A DNA stretch of 64,000 nt from positions 223,020-287,019 of the forward strand of contig DFBJ01000007.1 of NCBI GenBank assembly GCA_002366565.1. Reading direction: 5' to 3'. Below are positions 28,279 through 36,860 of this stretch, in pieces; the first letter of the stretch is position 1; each line of letters starts with the position of its first letter. The stretch comes from Bacteriovoracaceae bacterium UBA3083. GTDB lineage: Bacteria; Bdellovibrionota; Bacteriovoracia; Bacteriovoracales; Bacteriovoracaceae. The notes under the pieces are model-generated. The model was not told the DNA's origin, made no database searches, and saw nothing but the letters and a program-made list of their open reading frames with translations. The translations under genes were made by a program, and so were the position numbers.

Positions 28279-29150
28279 TAGATATAAACCTTTTTCTTAA
28301 ATCAGCGACTCTTAATAAAGAGGACCTTGCGTCCAAGCTATCCGCCTTCTTTAATATTACAGTTGTAGATAAGGTCACTAATAATACTCTAGTTGTTGAT
28401 AGTGATTGTTTTGTTGATTGGGAGTATATTGCAAGTTTGATATCAAATGAAAATTTGAACTTTGTTTTTCTGGAAGAATTCTCTGATAGGAATTTTAAAA
28501 GAGATAAATATGTAGATAGTGGAATTAAATTTATTAATAACACTGAAAGTGTATTTAAGACTTGTCCTATCGCTAAGTACAGCTCTGAAATCAAATGTAA
28601 TAGACCTGTTCTGTTCTTAGATAGAGACGGTATTTTAAATGAAGATACTGGCTATGTTTACAAGTATAGTGACTCCATTATCTTTAAAGATATGATTGAA
28701 GTCATAAAGCAAGCGAATAGCCTATCTATACCTGTTGTGATTGTTACAAACCAAGCTGGTGTTGCTAGAGGAATGTATACAGTTGAAGATGTAGATAACT
28801 TCCACACAAAGCTTCTGGCCTACTACTCATCTTTTGGAGCTAAGGTTGATCACATTGAAATTTGCCCATTTCATAAAGAGAAAGGTAATGAAGAGTGGAG
28901 GTTTGACTCTCTTCTTCGTAAACCAAATCCTGGAATGCATTTAAAAGGATTAGCAAAAGTTTCTGGAACAATTTTGAATAGTCTTATGGTTGGTGACAAA
29001 GAAAGTGACCGAGTTAACCTTAAGGGGATAAGTACATTACTACTTTCTGGTAATTACGATATGAAAAATTCGCAGGATATTTGTTCTACTCGTCAAGAGC
29101 TATGTGAGAAAATTTCAAAATACTTGAATAATTTGCTTGATTTATCATGA
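28275..29150 (+). CDS. HAD phosphatase, GmhB-like, with extra N-terminal domain
   Basis: The C-terminal part (about 110-291) is a HAD phosphatase of the histidinol-P / heptose-bisphosphate phosphatase group: LDRDGILNED with D116 and D118, VIVTNQAGVARG, RKPNPGM and LMVGDKESD. GmhB removes the 7-phosphate in LPS heptose synthesis (known). The Cys-x-His of the GmhB zinc site is present (CPFH) but the paired Cys-x-Cys is not, so the metal site looks incomplete. The first 105 residues are an unrecognised domain absent from GmhB. Start ATG overlaps the previous stop. A heptose role is inference; single-copy heptose kinase and GT9 genes lie at 57-59 kb. Confidence 0.72.
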   Translation: MIDINLFLKSATLNKEDLASKLSAFFNITVVDKVTNNTLVVDSDCFVDWEYIASLISNENLNFVFLEEFSDRNFKRDKYVDSGIKFINNTESVFKTCPIAKYSSEIKCNRPVLFLDRDGILNEDTGYVYKYSDSIIFKDMIEVIKQANSLSIPVVIVTNQAGVARGMYTVEDVDNFHTKLLAYYSSFGAKVDHIEICPFHKEKGNEEWRFDSLLRKPNPGMHLKGLAKVSGTILNSLMVGDKESDRVNLKGISTLLLSGNYDMKNSQDICSTRQELCEKISKYLNNLLDLS

Positions 29151-29198
29151 CTTAGTGCTCAGTATAAAATTAAGAATTGTTTATTAATGGAGTAATAA

Positions 29199-29543
29199 AT
29201 GAAGATTGCTTTTGTGCTAGTATTCGCATTTTTCATCTCTATGGCAGCGCGTTCAAGAGATTTAACATATAAAGAAAGAATGGCCGTCTTGGCCTCAAAG
29301 AATCATATAGAATTAAATACTTTTTTTGTCGATCAGATAGATCCACAAGGTCTACCGCTCAACGAGTATATTTCCTATAATGTCTTAAAGAAGTCATGTT
29401 CACCCTTGACTAGTTTCCTTGGAAAAATTGATAGAGATGAAGATGAACTCAAAGATCAATCTCTGAAGTTAAGAGTTCTTTACGAAGGTTGCATGGAAGG
29501 AACTCTTGCCCTTGGACACCTTTATCAGAAGAACTTGAAGTAA
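29199..29543 (+). CDS. Small exported hypothetical protein, 114 aa
   Basis: A signal peptide (MKIAFVLVFAFFISMAARS) precedes a small helical domain with two cysteines (KSCSP, EGCME) that could form a disulfide. GGAG lies upstream of the ATG. No recognised family. It lies 48 nt after the phosphatase gene and 124 nt before the next exported protein. Confidence 0.6.
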   Translation: MKIAFVLVFAFFISMAARSRDLTYKERMAVLASKNHIELNTFFVDQIDPQGLPLNEYISYNVLKKSCSPLTSFLGKIDRDEDELKDQSLKLRVLYEGCMEGTLALGHLYQKNLK

Positions 29544-29667
29544 CTGAATAAAGTTTAGACACTATCAAAGCTTTATACATTTTCATCAATAGTTGGCATG
29601 TGAATTCAACAATATAAATTGGTATACTTTTTGCTTCTACATCAGTGAATTAAAAACTGGAGTAAAA

Positions 29668-31746
29668 GTGAAACGTAGGAATTTAGTCTTTTTTCTAATA
29701 CTATCTCTATCACCATCGTATATTTTTGGGGCAAATACTCTATCCTCAAGTATCAATGAGATAAAGAAAACGAAAGTTGATCCTTTAATCATTAAGAAGA
29801 TAGAGGAGCTAAAAGATAGAAATCTAACTCTAAAGACCCGTCCTATATTTTGCCCACTAAACTCCACTAGAAGTGATGTCATTTTAAATAGTATTAAAAA
29901 TATAGAAGCTATCTTCAAAGATGATTGTCTAGACGGTAGTCAGGGAACTCTAGACCAAGTTTTAACTGGTGCTGAGGAGATTCAAGATAATATCAATCAA
30001 TCTCGTGAGGCTCAAGGGCATGATCCTATTGAAATGCCTGAGTCTGATGGTATCGGAAATACGGGAATCAATGGGGAGCAAATGGCCTCACTAGTGAATG
30101 GCCTAAATACTCTCTTCAATAAGAATAGATGCTCTCACCTAGACGACACTAGCTTCTTAGAGAACTCAGCAAATGTTATTCAAAGTTTTTCTCAATTTGG
30201 TCTTTATTCAGCATCTCCAACAGGTGTTTCAGTTGCTTATGGAGGGCTTGTCGTAAGCTCTATTTTAAAGTTTATAAATAACTTATTCGAAGGGCGTTTC
30301 GACTTTAAAAAAGATGAGGACAGACTTACATTTATTAAATTAAATTGTTCATTCTATGATGTAAGAATCAAAATGCAAGAAGCTGGCATTTTGGATATCT
30401 CTACAGATGAGCACTATAAAGACTTAGACTCTGTTGAGGCCTTAATTGAAGTTCTAAATAAACATAAAGAATTCATTAAAAGTAATACCAATGTGATTTC
30501 TAATGAGCTCGAAGCAATTAGAAAGTCTCACGTTGAAATTATTGGTAAAGAGAGAGTTAAATTCTTTAAACCTATTATCGAAGCTTTAAAACCACTCAAT
30601 TCTTCTTTAGATGTTCCTACATCAGCTCAAAGGGATATCATTCTTGATAAGCTTACAATTAACTATGACCTAATTAATAGTTATGTAAATAAATTCATCA
30701 ACCCAACTAATGGGTCAAGAATATCTAGGCAAAACAAATCTCTTAGAGAGTTACTAGAGTCGATTGATGAGGTTTCTCATATCGAAAAAGTTATTGCGCT
30801 TGAAGAGTCCAGTAATAGTAACTTTAATAATTTTACAAAAGAACTTAAATATCACTTAACAAGAGTTGTAGAAGAGGTTTCTGATCTAAAAGATAATGCA
30901 ACTGAAGAATTAGCTGATGTCGCTATCCAACTTGATGACGATAATGAGATTAGTTTTTCTAAAATCTCTAGCATCATATCATCAGGTAATGGTGTTAAAA
31001 CAAATGAAGAGATTGATAAATTATTGGGTGAACTTAAAATTTTAAAAACGAAACTTTTATCTGTTACAGGTAAGAAAGAATTCTCTAGTGAAAATGGTGC
31101 AGATGGTGCTGATCTTAGAATTCTAGAGGCCCATGATAAAGTTATTAATTATATCTATGGTGATTATGGGAAAAACTTTATAGATCACATGAGAAAAAAG
31201 AGTAATAAAGTTAACAAGCTCTTTATTAAGGACTTTAAAGCATTTGCAAAAGCTAACCTTGATAAAAGAAGTGGTCACTACCATATCAAAAGTATAGATA
31301 AGCTCTCTTCAGATCAAGTTGATAAGGCATGTGTATCAGCTAAAAATCTAAGGGCCACTTGGAAGTATGCACAGAAGTGGGCTGAGATGGGCTATGATTT
31401 TCTTTCAACGAATAAAGATATATTTGGTGAAACGGGCTCTTATATTAGTAATGATAGAGATGATATCTTTGAGAATTCACAAAGTGCAATATTTGCGAGA
31501 CGAATTATATCTGCCATAAAAATTGAAAAGAAAAATCTCCTTGAAGGTAAAAGTGAGAAAGTCACTGTTACTTGGCAAGGAAAAGAGCTTTCTATAAAGA
31601 AGGCGACAGAGCTTCTTAAAGACGATTTTAATTACACTCTAGGTGAAAGTATGCTCGATATTCAAATGACTAGGGAGCACAATAGCTTACTTCAAACACT
31701 ATATGGAAAGTACAGGTGTGACTTAAGAGCAAATTACGAAAAATAA
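29668..31746 (+). CDS. Large exported helical protein, 692 aa
   Basis: I start it at GTG 29668 because GGAG lies 6 nt upstream and the following frame is a signal peptide (KRRNLVFFLILSLSPSYIFGA). The long upstream extension begins at TTG with no ribosome site. The mature protein is mainly alpha-helical, with cysteines at FCPLN, DDCLD, NRCSH and LNCSF, and one moderately hydrophobic stretch (VSVAYGGLVVSSILKFI) that may insert in a membrane. Residues about 400-520 are charged coiled coil. Unknown function; a hairpin terminator follows the stop, so it ends a transcript. Confidence 0.68.
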   Translation: MKRRNLVFFLILSLSPSYIFGANTLSSSINEIKKTKVDPLIIKKIEELKDRNLTLKTRPIFCPLNSTRSDVILNSIKNIEAIFKDDCLDGSQGTLDQVLTGAEEIQDNINQSREAQGHDPIEMPESDGIGNTGINGEQMASLVNGLNTLFNKNRCSHLDDTSFLENSANVIQSFSQFGLYSASPTGVSVAYGGLVVSSILKFINNLFEGRFDFKKDEDRLTFIKLNCSFYDVRIKMQEAGILDISTDEHYKDLDSVEALIEVLNKHKEFIKSNTNVISNELEAIRKSHVEIIGKERVKFFKPIIEALKPLNSSLDVPTSAQRDIILDKLTINYDLINSYVNKFINPTNGSRISRQNKSLRELLESIDEVSHIEKVIALEESSNSNFNNFTKELKYHLTRVVEEVSDLKDNATEELADVAIQLDDDNEISFSKISSIISSGNGVKTNEEIDKLLGELKILKTKLLSVTGKKEFSSENGADGADLRILEAHDKVINYIYGDYGKNFIDHMRKKSNKVNKLFIKDFKAFAKANLDKRSGHYHIKSIDKLSSDQVDKACVSAKNLRATWKYAQKWAEMGYDFLSTNKDIFGETGSYISNDRDDIFENSQSAIFARRIISAIKIEKKNLLEGKSEKVTVTWQGKELSIKKATELLKDDFNYTLGESMLDIQMTREHNSLLQTLYGKYRCDLRANYEK

Positions 31747-31753
31747 AAGTTGA

Positions 31754-31778
31754 ATGGTCGCGTAAGCGGCCATTTTTA
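31754..31778 (+). terminator. Rho-independent terminator after the 692-aa exported protein
   Basis: Stem ATGGTCGC / GCGGCCAT with a GTAA loop and one G-T pair, followed by TTTTT. It starts 8 nt after the stop codon. Confidence 0.85.
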
Positions 31779-31862
31779 TTGCCTTATAAATTCGCGCTAT
31801 GCCTTCTATTCTTGCCAACTCTATCCAATATTCAACATGTTAGACTCTTATTTCTCTCTTTG

Positions 31863-31876
31863 CTAAACTAGTTTAG
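31863..31876. promoter_or_regulatory. 14-bp perfect palindrome upstream of GMC oxidoreductase (candidate operator)
   Basis: CTAAACTAGTTTAG is a perfect two-fold palindrome. It lies 25 bases ahead of the chosen ATG, and its right edge overlaps TAGAAT, which could be a -10 hexamer. A repressor bound here would block transcription of the oxidoreductase/transglycosylase pair. No -35 of quality is seen, so the promoter is inference. Confidence 0.4.
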
Positions 31877-31900
31877 AATATGACTTGTTTTGGGGTAGAG

Positions 31901-33502
31901 ATGGAAAAGTATGATTTTCTTATAATTGGTAGTGGGTTTGGCGGATCAGTCAGTGCCTGTAGACTTGCCCAAAAGGGATATAAAGTCGCTATCTTAGAGA
32001 AAGGAAGAGACTTTCAAGATAAGGACTTTCCAAAATCTAATTGGGATATTCGCCGATTCCTTTGGGCCCCGATTGTAAAATGTTTTGGAATTCAAAGTAT
32101 AAGCGTTCTTAAAAATTTATTAGTTCTTCATGGTGTTGGAGTTGGTGGGGGAAGTCTTGTTTATGCAAATACACTTCTCCGTCCTGAACGCGATGTCTTA
32201 GCTCAAATTCCTTGGCCTAAATCATTCAATGAAGGGGAGTCCTTAGTTGAGCATTATAGAACTGCTGAGAAAATGCTAGGTGTAACTACAAATAAATTTA
32301 TAGAAGAAAACGATGAAGAGATTAGAAACCTTTCGAAAGCTTTAAATTGTGAAAATACTTTTTCTCCCACAGATGTTGGTGTTCTTATGGGAGATCAACC
32401 TGGAGTAGATATCAAAGATCCTTACTTTAATGGTGACGGACCCAATAGAACCACTTGTACTAAGTGTGGTGGTTGTATGATTGGTTGTAGAGTAGGTGCA
32501 AAAAATACACTTGTTAAAAATTATCTATATTTTGCGAAGAAATGGGGAGCTCGAATCTTCCCTAATACGCAGGCCCATAAAGTCAGAAAAATTGGAGATG
32601 AATACTTCGTTGATACGATTTCTCCAGGACATTTACTCTTTAGGAATAAGAACGTATTTAAGGCAAAGAATGTCATCTTCAGTGGTGGTGTGATGGGGAC
32701 AATTGATATCCTCTTTAGAAATAGGGACGTTTATAAAACACTTCCTTATATTCCACAGTCTCTTGGTCATAATATAAGAACAAATGGAGAAAGTTTAGTA
32801 GGGGCTACATCTTTTGACTCTCACCGAGAGTTATCAAAAGGCCTTGCTATTGGTGCACAAATCAAACCAGATAAGTATACAAAGATTGAAGGTGTTAGAT
32901 ACCCTGCTGGGAGCGATTTTATGAAACTCCTTACGACTCCTCTCACTCCTCCAGGTAATAGGTTAGTAAGGCCATTTCATATGCTTTATAAGTTAGCGAT
33001 ATCTTTCCCTAGCTTTCTTAAGGCCCTATTTAGTGGGGACTGGGCAAATAAATCAGTTATTCTTCTTGTTATGCAGTCAATTGATACAAAAATTAAATTT
33101 AAATATAAGAGAAATATCTATCATGGTTTCTCTAGAGGACTTGTAGGTGAACCTGATGGTAAAGCAATGGAAACCTCCATTCCTATCGCTCAAGAGTCTG
33201 CATCAATAGTTGCGAAGAATATAAATGGGATTCCATTAAATTGTAGCCTCGAAGCGGGGGCAGGTTCTGTTGCAACTGCGCACATTCTTGGTGGTGCGGT
33301 GATTGGCGATGACATAAAGACCTCTGTTGTAAATGAGAGAAATGAAATACACGGGTACCCTGGGTTATTTATTTGTGATGCAAGTATTATCCCTGGAAAT
33401 TTAGCAGTAAATCCTTCGTTAACGATTACTGCTCTTGCAGAGAAGTTCGCTTCTCAATTTGAAAACATTACTGAAAATAGAGAAATTAAATTCTCAAACT
33501 AG
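31901..33502 (+). CDS. GMC-family FAD oxidoreductase (cholesterol-oxidase-like) with four-Cys motif
   Basis: About 533 residues from ATG 31901, preceded by GGGG; the upstream ATG has no ribosome site. The N-terminus has the FAD motif IIGSGFGGS and EKGRDF, the middle VGGGSLVYA, and the C-terminus AHILGGAVIG and NPSLTITALAE, as in the GMC group (glucose/choline/cholesterol oxidases). A CTKCGGCMIGC run, Cys-x2-Cys-x2-Cys-x3-Cys, resembles iron-sulfur ligation and recurs in cholesterol-oxidase-like bacterial members. Substrate is probably a lipid alcohol or sterol; uncertain. It shares a transcript with mtgA, 9 nt downstream. Confidence 0.85.
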   Translation: MEKYDFLIIGSGFGGSVSACRLAQKGYKVAILEKGRDFQDKDFPKSNWDIRRFLWAPIVKCFGIQSISVLKNLLVLHGVGVGGGSLVYANTLLRPERDVLAQIPWPKSFNEGESLVEHYRTAEKMLGVTTNKFIEENDEEIRNLSKALNCENTFSPTDVGVLMGDQPGVDIKDPYFNGDGPNRTTCTKCGGCMIGCRVGAKNTLVKNYLYFAKKWGARIFPNTQAHKVRKIGDEYFVDTISPGHLLFRNKNVFKAKNVIFSGGVMGTIDILFRNRDVYKTLPYIPQSLGHNIRTNGESLVGATSFDSHRELSKGLAIGAQIKPDKYTKIEGVRYPAGSDFMKLLTTPLTPPGNRLVRPFHMLYKLAISFPSFLKALFSGDWANKSVILLVMQSIDTKIKFKYKRNIYHGFSRGLVGEPDGKAMETSIPIAQESASIVAKNINGIPLNCSLEAGAGSVATAHILGGAVIGDDIKTSVVNERNEIHGYPGLFICDASIIPGNLAVNPSLTITALAEKFASQFENITENREIKFSN

Positions 33503-33511
33503 GAATTTCCT

Positions 33512-34474
33512 ATGAAGCAAAAAAAGAAAAAAATTAAAATTATAGCGATCTTAATTCTATTTCTAATAACTATAAGTATTGGGCTTGTAGGGATGAGTGT
33601 TCCTTTTTCTGAAATTGATAAGCTTTCTAAAGGCTATGTTCAGGTAAGTTACTCTGATGAAAAAGGTGTTGAGTATAAGGTTGTATCAAAAAGGCCAAAG
33701 GGTTGGAGTAAGCTCAAAAATATATCGAAAAATGCTACATCGGCCATTATGTTAAGCGAAGATTGGGCCTTCTTTGATCATGAAGGAGTAGATGTGTCAC
33801 AGCTTAAAGAAGCTGCTCTTGATGGACTTAAAGGAGAAAATCTTAGAGGTGCAAGTACGATCTCTCAACAAGTCACAAAAAATCTATTTTTTACGAGTGA
33901 TCGAACTATTCAAAGGAAAATGAAAGAGTTGATGGCAACAATTTATCTAGAGAAAAAAGTATCAAAGGATAAGATATTAGAAGTCTATCTTAATGTAATT
34001 CAATATGGTGATGGAATATATGGAATTAAAGATGCTTCAAAACATTACTTTAAAAAATCACCAAAAAGCTTAACAGCTAAAGAGGGGGCTTTTCTTGCGA
34101 TGCTTCTTCCTTCTCCTATTCGATACTCACAGTCGTTTAAAGAAAAGAAGTTAACAAAGTTTGCGAGTGGAACAGTAAATAATATCTTAGATAAAATGGC
34201 CCTGGCTAAGGTTATCTCTCCTGAAAAGGCAAAATTTTTAAAGAAACAACCTCTTAATTTTGAATCCACTTTTAAGAAAAAATCACGATCTCGGTCAGGA
34301 AAAGGCAGAGGTGTTGCACGTAAGAAAAGATCTCAAAGACTCACAGATGGACGCGACTGGGAAAATCGTTATAAATATGACCCTGATCTTAGCATCTCTG
34401 AAGATGTTCAATATGACCCCGACGCTATTAATGAAGACGATCTTAAACTACAAGAAGAATTCTCTGTTGATTAA
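33512..34474 (+). CDS. mtgA: Monofunctional peptidoglycan glycosyltransferase (MtgA-like)
   Basis: GT51 transglycosylase that polymerises lipid II into glycan. One N-terminal transmembrane helix (about 9-28) anchors it on the periplasmic side. The family motifs are present: catalytic Glu83 in SEDWAFFDHEG, RGASTISQQVTKN, RKMKELMATIYLEKK, EVYLNVIQYGDGIYG. The last 60 residues are an unusual basic and then acidic tail (KKKSRSRSGKGRG) absent in E. coli MtgA. AGGAA precedes the ATG. Its stop overlaps that of the convergent LLM gene by 4 bp. Confidence 0.92.
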   Translation: MKQKKKKIKIIAILILFLITISIGLVGMSVPFSEIDKLSKGYVQVSYSDEKGVEYKVVSKRPKGWSKLKNISKNATSAIMLSEDWAFFDHEGVDVSQLKEAALDGLKGENLRGASTISQQVTKNLFFTSDRTIQRKMKELMATIYLEKKVSKDKILEVYLNVIQYGDGIYGIKDASKHYFKKSPKSLTAKEGAFLAMLLPSPIRYSQSFKEKKLTKFASGTVNNILDKMALAKVISPEKAKFLKKQPLNFESTFKKKSRSRSGKGRGVARKKRSQRLTDGRDWENRYKYDPDLSISEDVQYDPDAINEDDLKLQEEFSVD

Positions 34475-35451
34475 AGATCTAAACCCATAATCTCTTGAAG
34501 AGACTTTATTTTCTTTTGATTATCAGATATTGGGCATACGACCATTAATTCATCTGGTTCATACGTAGAGACAAACTCTCTTAGTTTGTTCTCTACTGTT
34601 TCTTTAGACCCTACAAATGAATATGTAAGCATATGTTCAGCAATGATCCTTTCGTTATCATTCCAGTAAGAATTGATATCTAGTATTGGTGGTTGAACCT
34701 TCTTTTTTAATCCACGTATCATATTTGTAAAAGACTGCTTTTGGCTTGTTGAGAGATACTGTGCTTCTTCATCTGTATCTGCAATAATAATATTAACTCC
34801 AAGAGTAACGTAAGGTCTCTCTTGTTGCTTAGAAGGTTTAAAGTTAGCTCTATATACTTCTAAGGCATCTTTGATTGCATCAGGTGCAAAGTGTGATGCA
34901 AAGGCGTAAGGGAGCCCATACTCTGCAGCTAGTGTCGCACCAAATGTACTTGATCCTAGAATCCATAGAGGTACATTTAGTCCAACGCCTGGATTAGAAA
35001 TAATTGGATCGTTAGCGCTTTCGTTAGAAAAATACCTTTGTAATTCTTTTACATCATCTGGGAAGTTTTTAGAGCTATCTATATTTGTTCTCAGAGCCCT
35101 CATTGTTCTCTGGTCTGTTCCGGGAGCTCGCCCAAGACCCAATTCAATTCGGCCTGGATAAAGAGTTTCAAGAGTTCCGAATTGTTCTGCGATGACTAAA
35201 GGGGAGTGATTTGGCAGCATCACACCACCAGCTCCTATTTTTATAGAATTAGTCTGGCTTGCTAGATGTCCAATTACAACAGAAGTCGCAGCACTTGCTA
35301 TCGCCGGCATATTGTGATGTTCAGCGATCCAAATTCGAGAGTAACCAAACTCTTCAGCGGCCTTTGCTACTTCAACACTATTTCTAAAAGCATCTGTAGC
35401 AGTTTGACCTTCATTTATTAATACTAGGTCTAAAATAGAGAGTTTCTTCAT
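34471..35451 (-). CDS. LLM-class (luciferase-like) flavin-dependent oxidoreductase
   Basis: 326 residues, TIM-barrel flavin monooxygenase/oxidoreductase of the bacterial luciferase superfamily, close to E. coli YhbW by pattern. Signals include RIWIAEHHNMPAIASAAT, IKIGAGGVMLPNHSPLVIAEQFGTL and LGLGRAPGTDQ. Cytosolic. It would use FMN and perhaps need a separate reductase. The substrate is unknown. A weak AAGAAG lies upstream of the ATG. Confidence 0.87.
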   Translation of the reverse strand: MKKLSILDLVLINEGQTATDAFRNSVEVAKAAEEFGYSRIWIAEHHNMPAIASAATSVVIGHLASQTNSIKIGAGGVMLPNHSPLVIAEQFGTLETLYPGRIELGLGRAPGTDQRTMRALRTNIDSSKNFPDDVKELQRYFSNESANDPIISNPGVGLNVPLWILGSSTFGATLAAEYGLPYAFASHFAPDAIKDALEVYRANFKPSKQQERPYVTLGVNIIIADTDEEAQYLSTSQKQSFTNMIRGLKKKVQPPILDINSYWNDNERIIAEHMLTYSFVGSKETVENKLREFVSTYEPDELMVVCPISDNQKKIKSLQEIMGLDL

Positions 35452-35673
35452 ATTAACTTCTTTTGTTTATTCTATGTTTGATACTTATCAAACAATCTAG
35501 TGACTCCTGCCACGAAAGTCAATTCGACAAAATCAATTCTCCTAATCAAAATAGTGGTGTCAAAGTAGTAGTCAGTGTCAAATAATCATACCCCTTATTC
35601 ATGTAATATTAATTGTTTATATTGGCCTGTTTCTTGCTTATATAGGGGTGTTATTTTAATATTCGGAGGAACT

Positions 35674-36627
35674 GTGACACTAGGTAAATTAGTTCAATTA
35701 TCTTTACTTATACCACTTGTATTTATTGGTACATCTTGCACAAAAGATTCTCCTCGGGCCATACAAAAAGAAGAAGTTGTTGCTCAGAATGTCGAAGTAA
35801 AAGAGCTATCTAATAATATCAATATTGTTCAAAGAGTCCCTCAGAGTTCAACTTCTAATGATGATATTCTTAATGGGCTTGGACTTGAAGATTACGAAAA
35901 AGTTGCAAAACAAATCTTTATGGTTAAAGAGGCCATGAGCGAAGACTTCCCTGTTGGAGATGGGCTTACGTTTACAATGTATATTCTAAGATATCTTGCT
36001 GAAGTTGGGGACTATGTTCTTACCAATGAAGATATATCTAATTTGTTAGTTGCTTTTGAAAAAATCTCTGGTGAAAAGCTAAACGATACTATTTACGAAA
36101 CAGTTGCAGGTATCGAGAAGTTAAAGTTTGGTAAGAGTGGTGGGAAATATTCAGTTAAAATATATTCTTTTGATAAAAGAAATGGAATATTAATTCCTAT
36201 TAACGAAGAAAGCAATGAGGGAATGGTTAAGGAAATTATATACGCAAGAATAAAGGATAAGGCCGAAATTACTTTTGATGATGTCGATTCTAAATCTAAG
36301 ACAAAAGCGTTGAAAAGATTCTTAACAGAGAAAATTACGATACCCCTAGTCTCTGAAACATTGCTACCACCTCTAAATCAGCTTCATGGTGATATTAAGT
36401 ACGATCTTGATAACTACTTAAAAGAAACTAAAATTATTCCTCTAGAAATAAAGTCTGAAGGTATTTATATAAAAGTAAATACTTCCTCAATTTTTAAAAA
36501 TATGAAGTTCTATCTTCGTACTCTTTACACTCTTCCTGGAAGGAAAAAAGATGATAAGTCTATACCTTCATTAGTTATGAGAATTAGAGCAAAATTAGTT
36601 AATGTTAAAATTTCAATAGATCAGTAG
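35674..36627 (+). CDS. Predicted lipoprotein, 317 aa, GTG start
   Basis: The GTG at 35674 is preceded by a strong CGGAGGAACT site; the frame then encodes MTLGKLVQLSLLIPLVFIGTSC, a signal peptide ending in a Cys22 likely to be lipidated, although GTSC is not a textbook lipobox. The longer frame upstream is not a plausible start. The mature part is helical with many charged residues and a basic patch near the end (PGRKKDDKS). No family recognised. A terminator-like hairpin follows. Confidence 0.68.
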   Translation: MTLGKLVQLSLLIPLVFIGTSCTKDSPRAIQKEEVVAQNVEVKELSNNINIVQRVPQSSTSNDDILNGLGLEDYEKVAKQIFMVKEAMSEDFPVGDGLTFTMYILRYLAEVGDYVLTNEDISNLLVAFEKISGEKLNDTIYETVAGIEKLKFGKSGGKYSVKIYSFDKRNGILIPINEESNEGMVKEIIYARIKDKAEITFDDVDSKSKTKALKRFLTEKITIPLVSETLLPPLNQLHGDIKYDLDNYLKETKIIPLEIKSEGIYIKVNTSSIFKNMKFYLRTLYTLPGRKKDDKSIPSLVMRIRAKLVNVKISIDQ

Positions 36628-36634
36628 AATAGTT

Positions 36635-36670
36635 ATACGCGCAGCTATTTCTTTAGCTGCGTATTACTTT
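36635..36670 (+). terminator. Terminator-like hairpin after the lipoprotein gene
   Basis: ATACGC-GCAGCT pairs with AGCTGC-GTAT across an 8-nt loop, with a 2-nt bulge. The following T-run is short (TTACTTT), so efficiency is doubtful. It starts 8 nt after the stop. Confidence 0.55.
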
Positions 36671-36711
36671 CTAAACAGAGATCGTTTCTATAATATTTAA
36701 CTTGTCCCTTA

Positions 36712-36795
36712 CAAAGTATCATTGTTTTGTAATAAAAAAGTAATCATAACGCCTTCAATATTGTTTCCTTGTTCTTTTTTCTTTATGATACTTTG
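36712..36795. repeat. 11-bp perfect inverted repeat with a 62-nt spacer upstream of lplA
   Basis: CAAAGTATCAT at 36712-36722 is repeated in inverse as ATGATACTTTG at 36785-36795. The spacer is T-rich. The arms could pair as an RNA hairpin in the 5' leader of lplA or bind a dimeric regulator. Nothing else is seen in this gap. Confidence 0.6.
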
Positions 36796-36860
36796 GATTC
36801 TAATATCGCCGTAGGTGCCGTGCGTTGTATGGTCGAGTGTATTAGAAAATGGAGTGCTCT

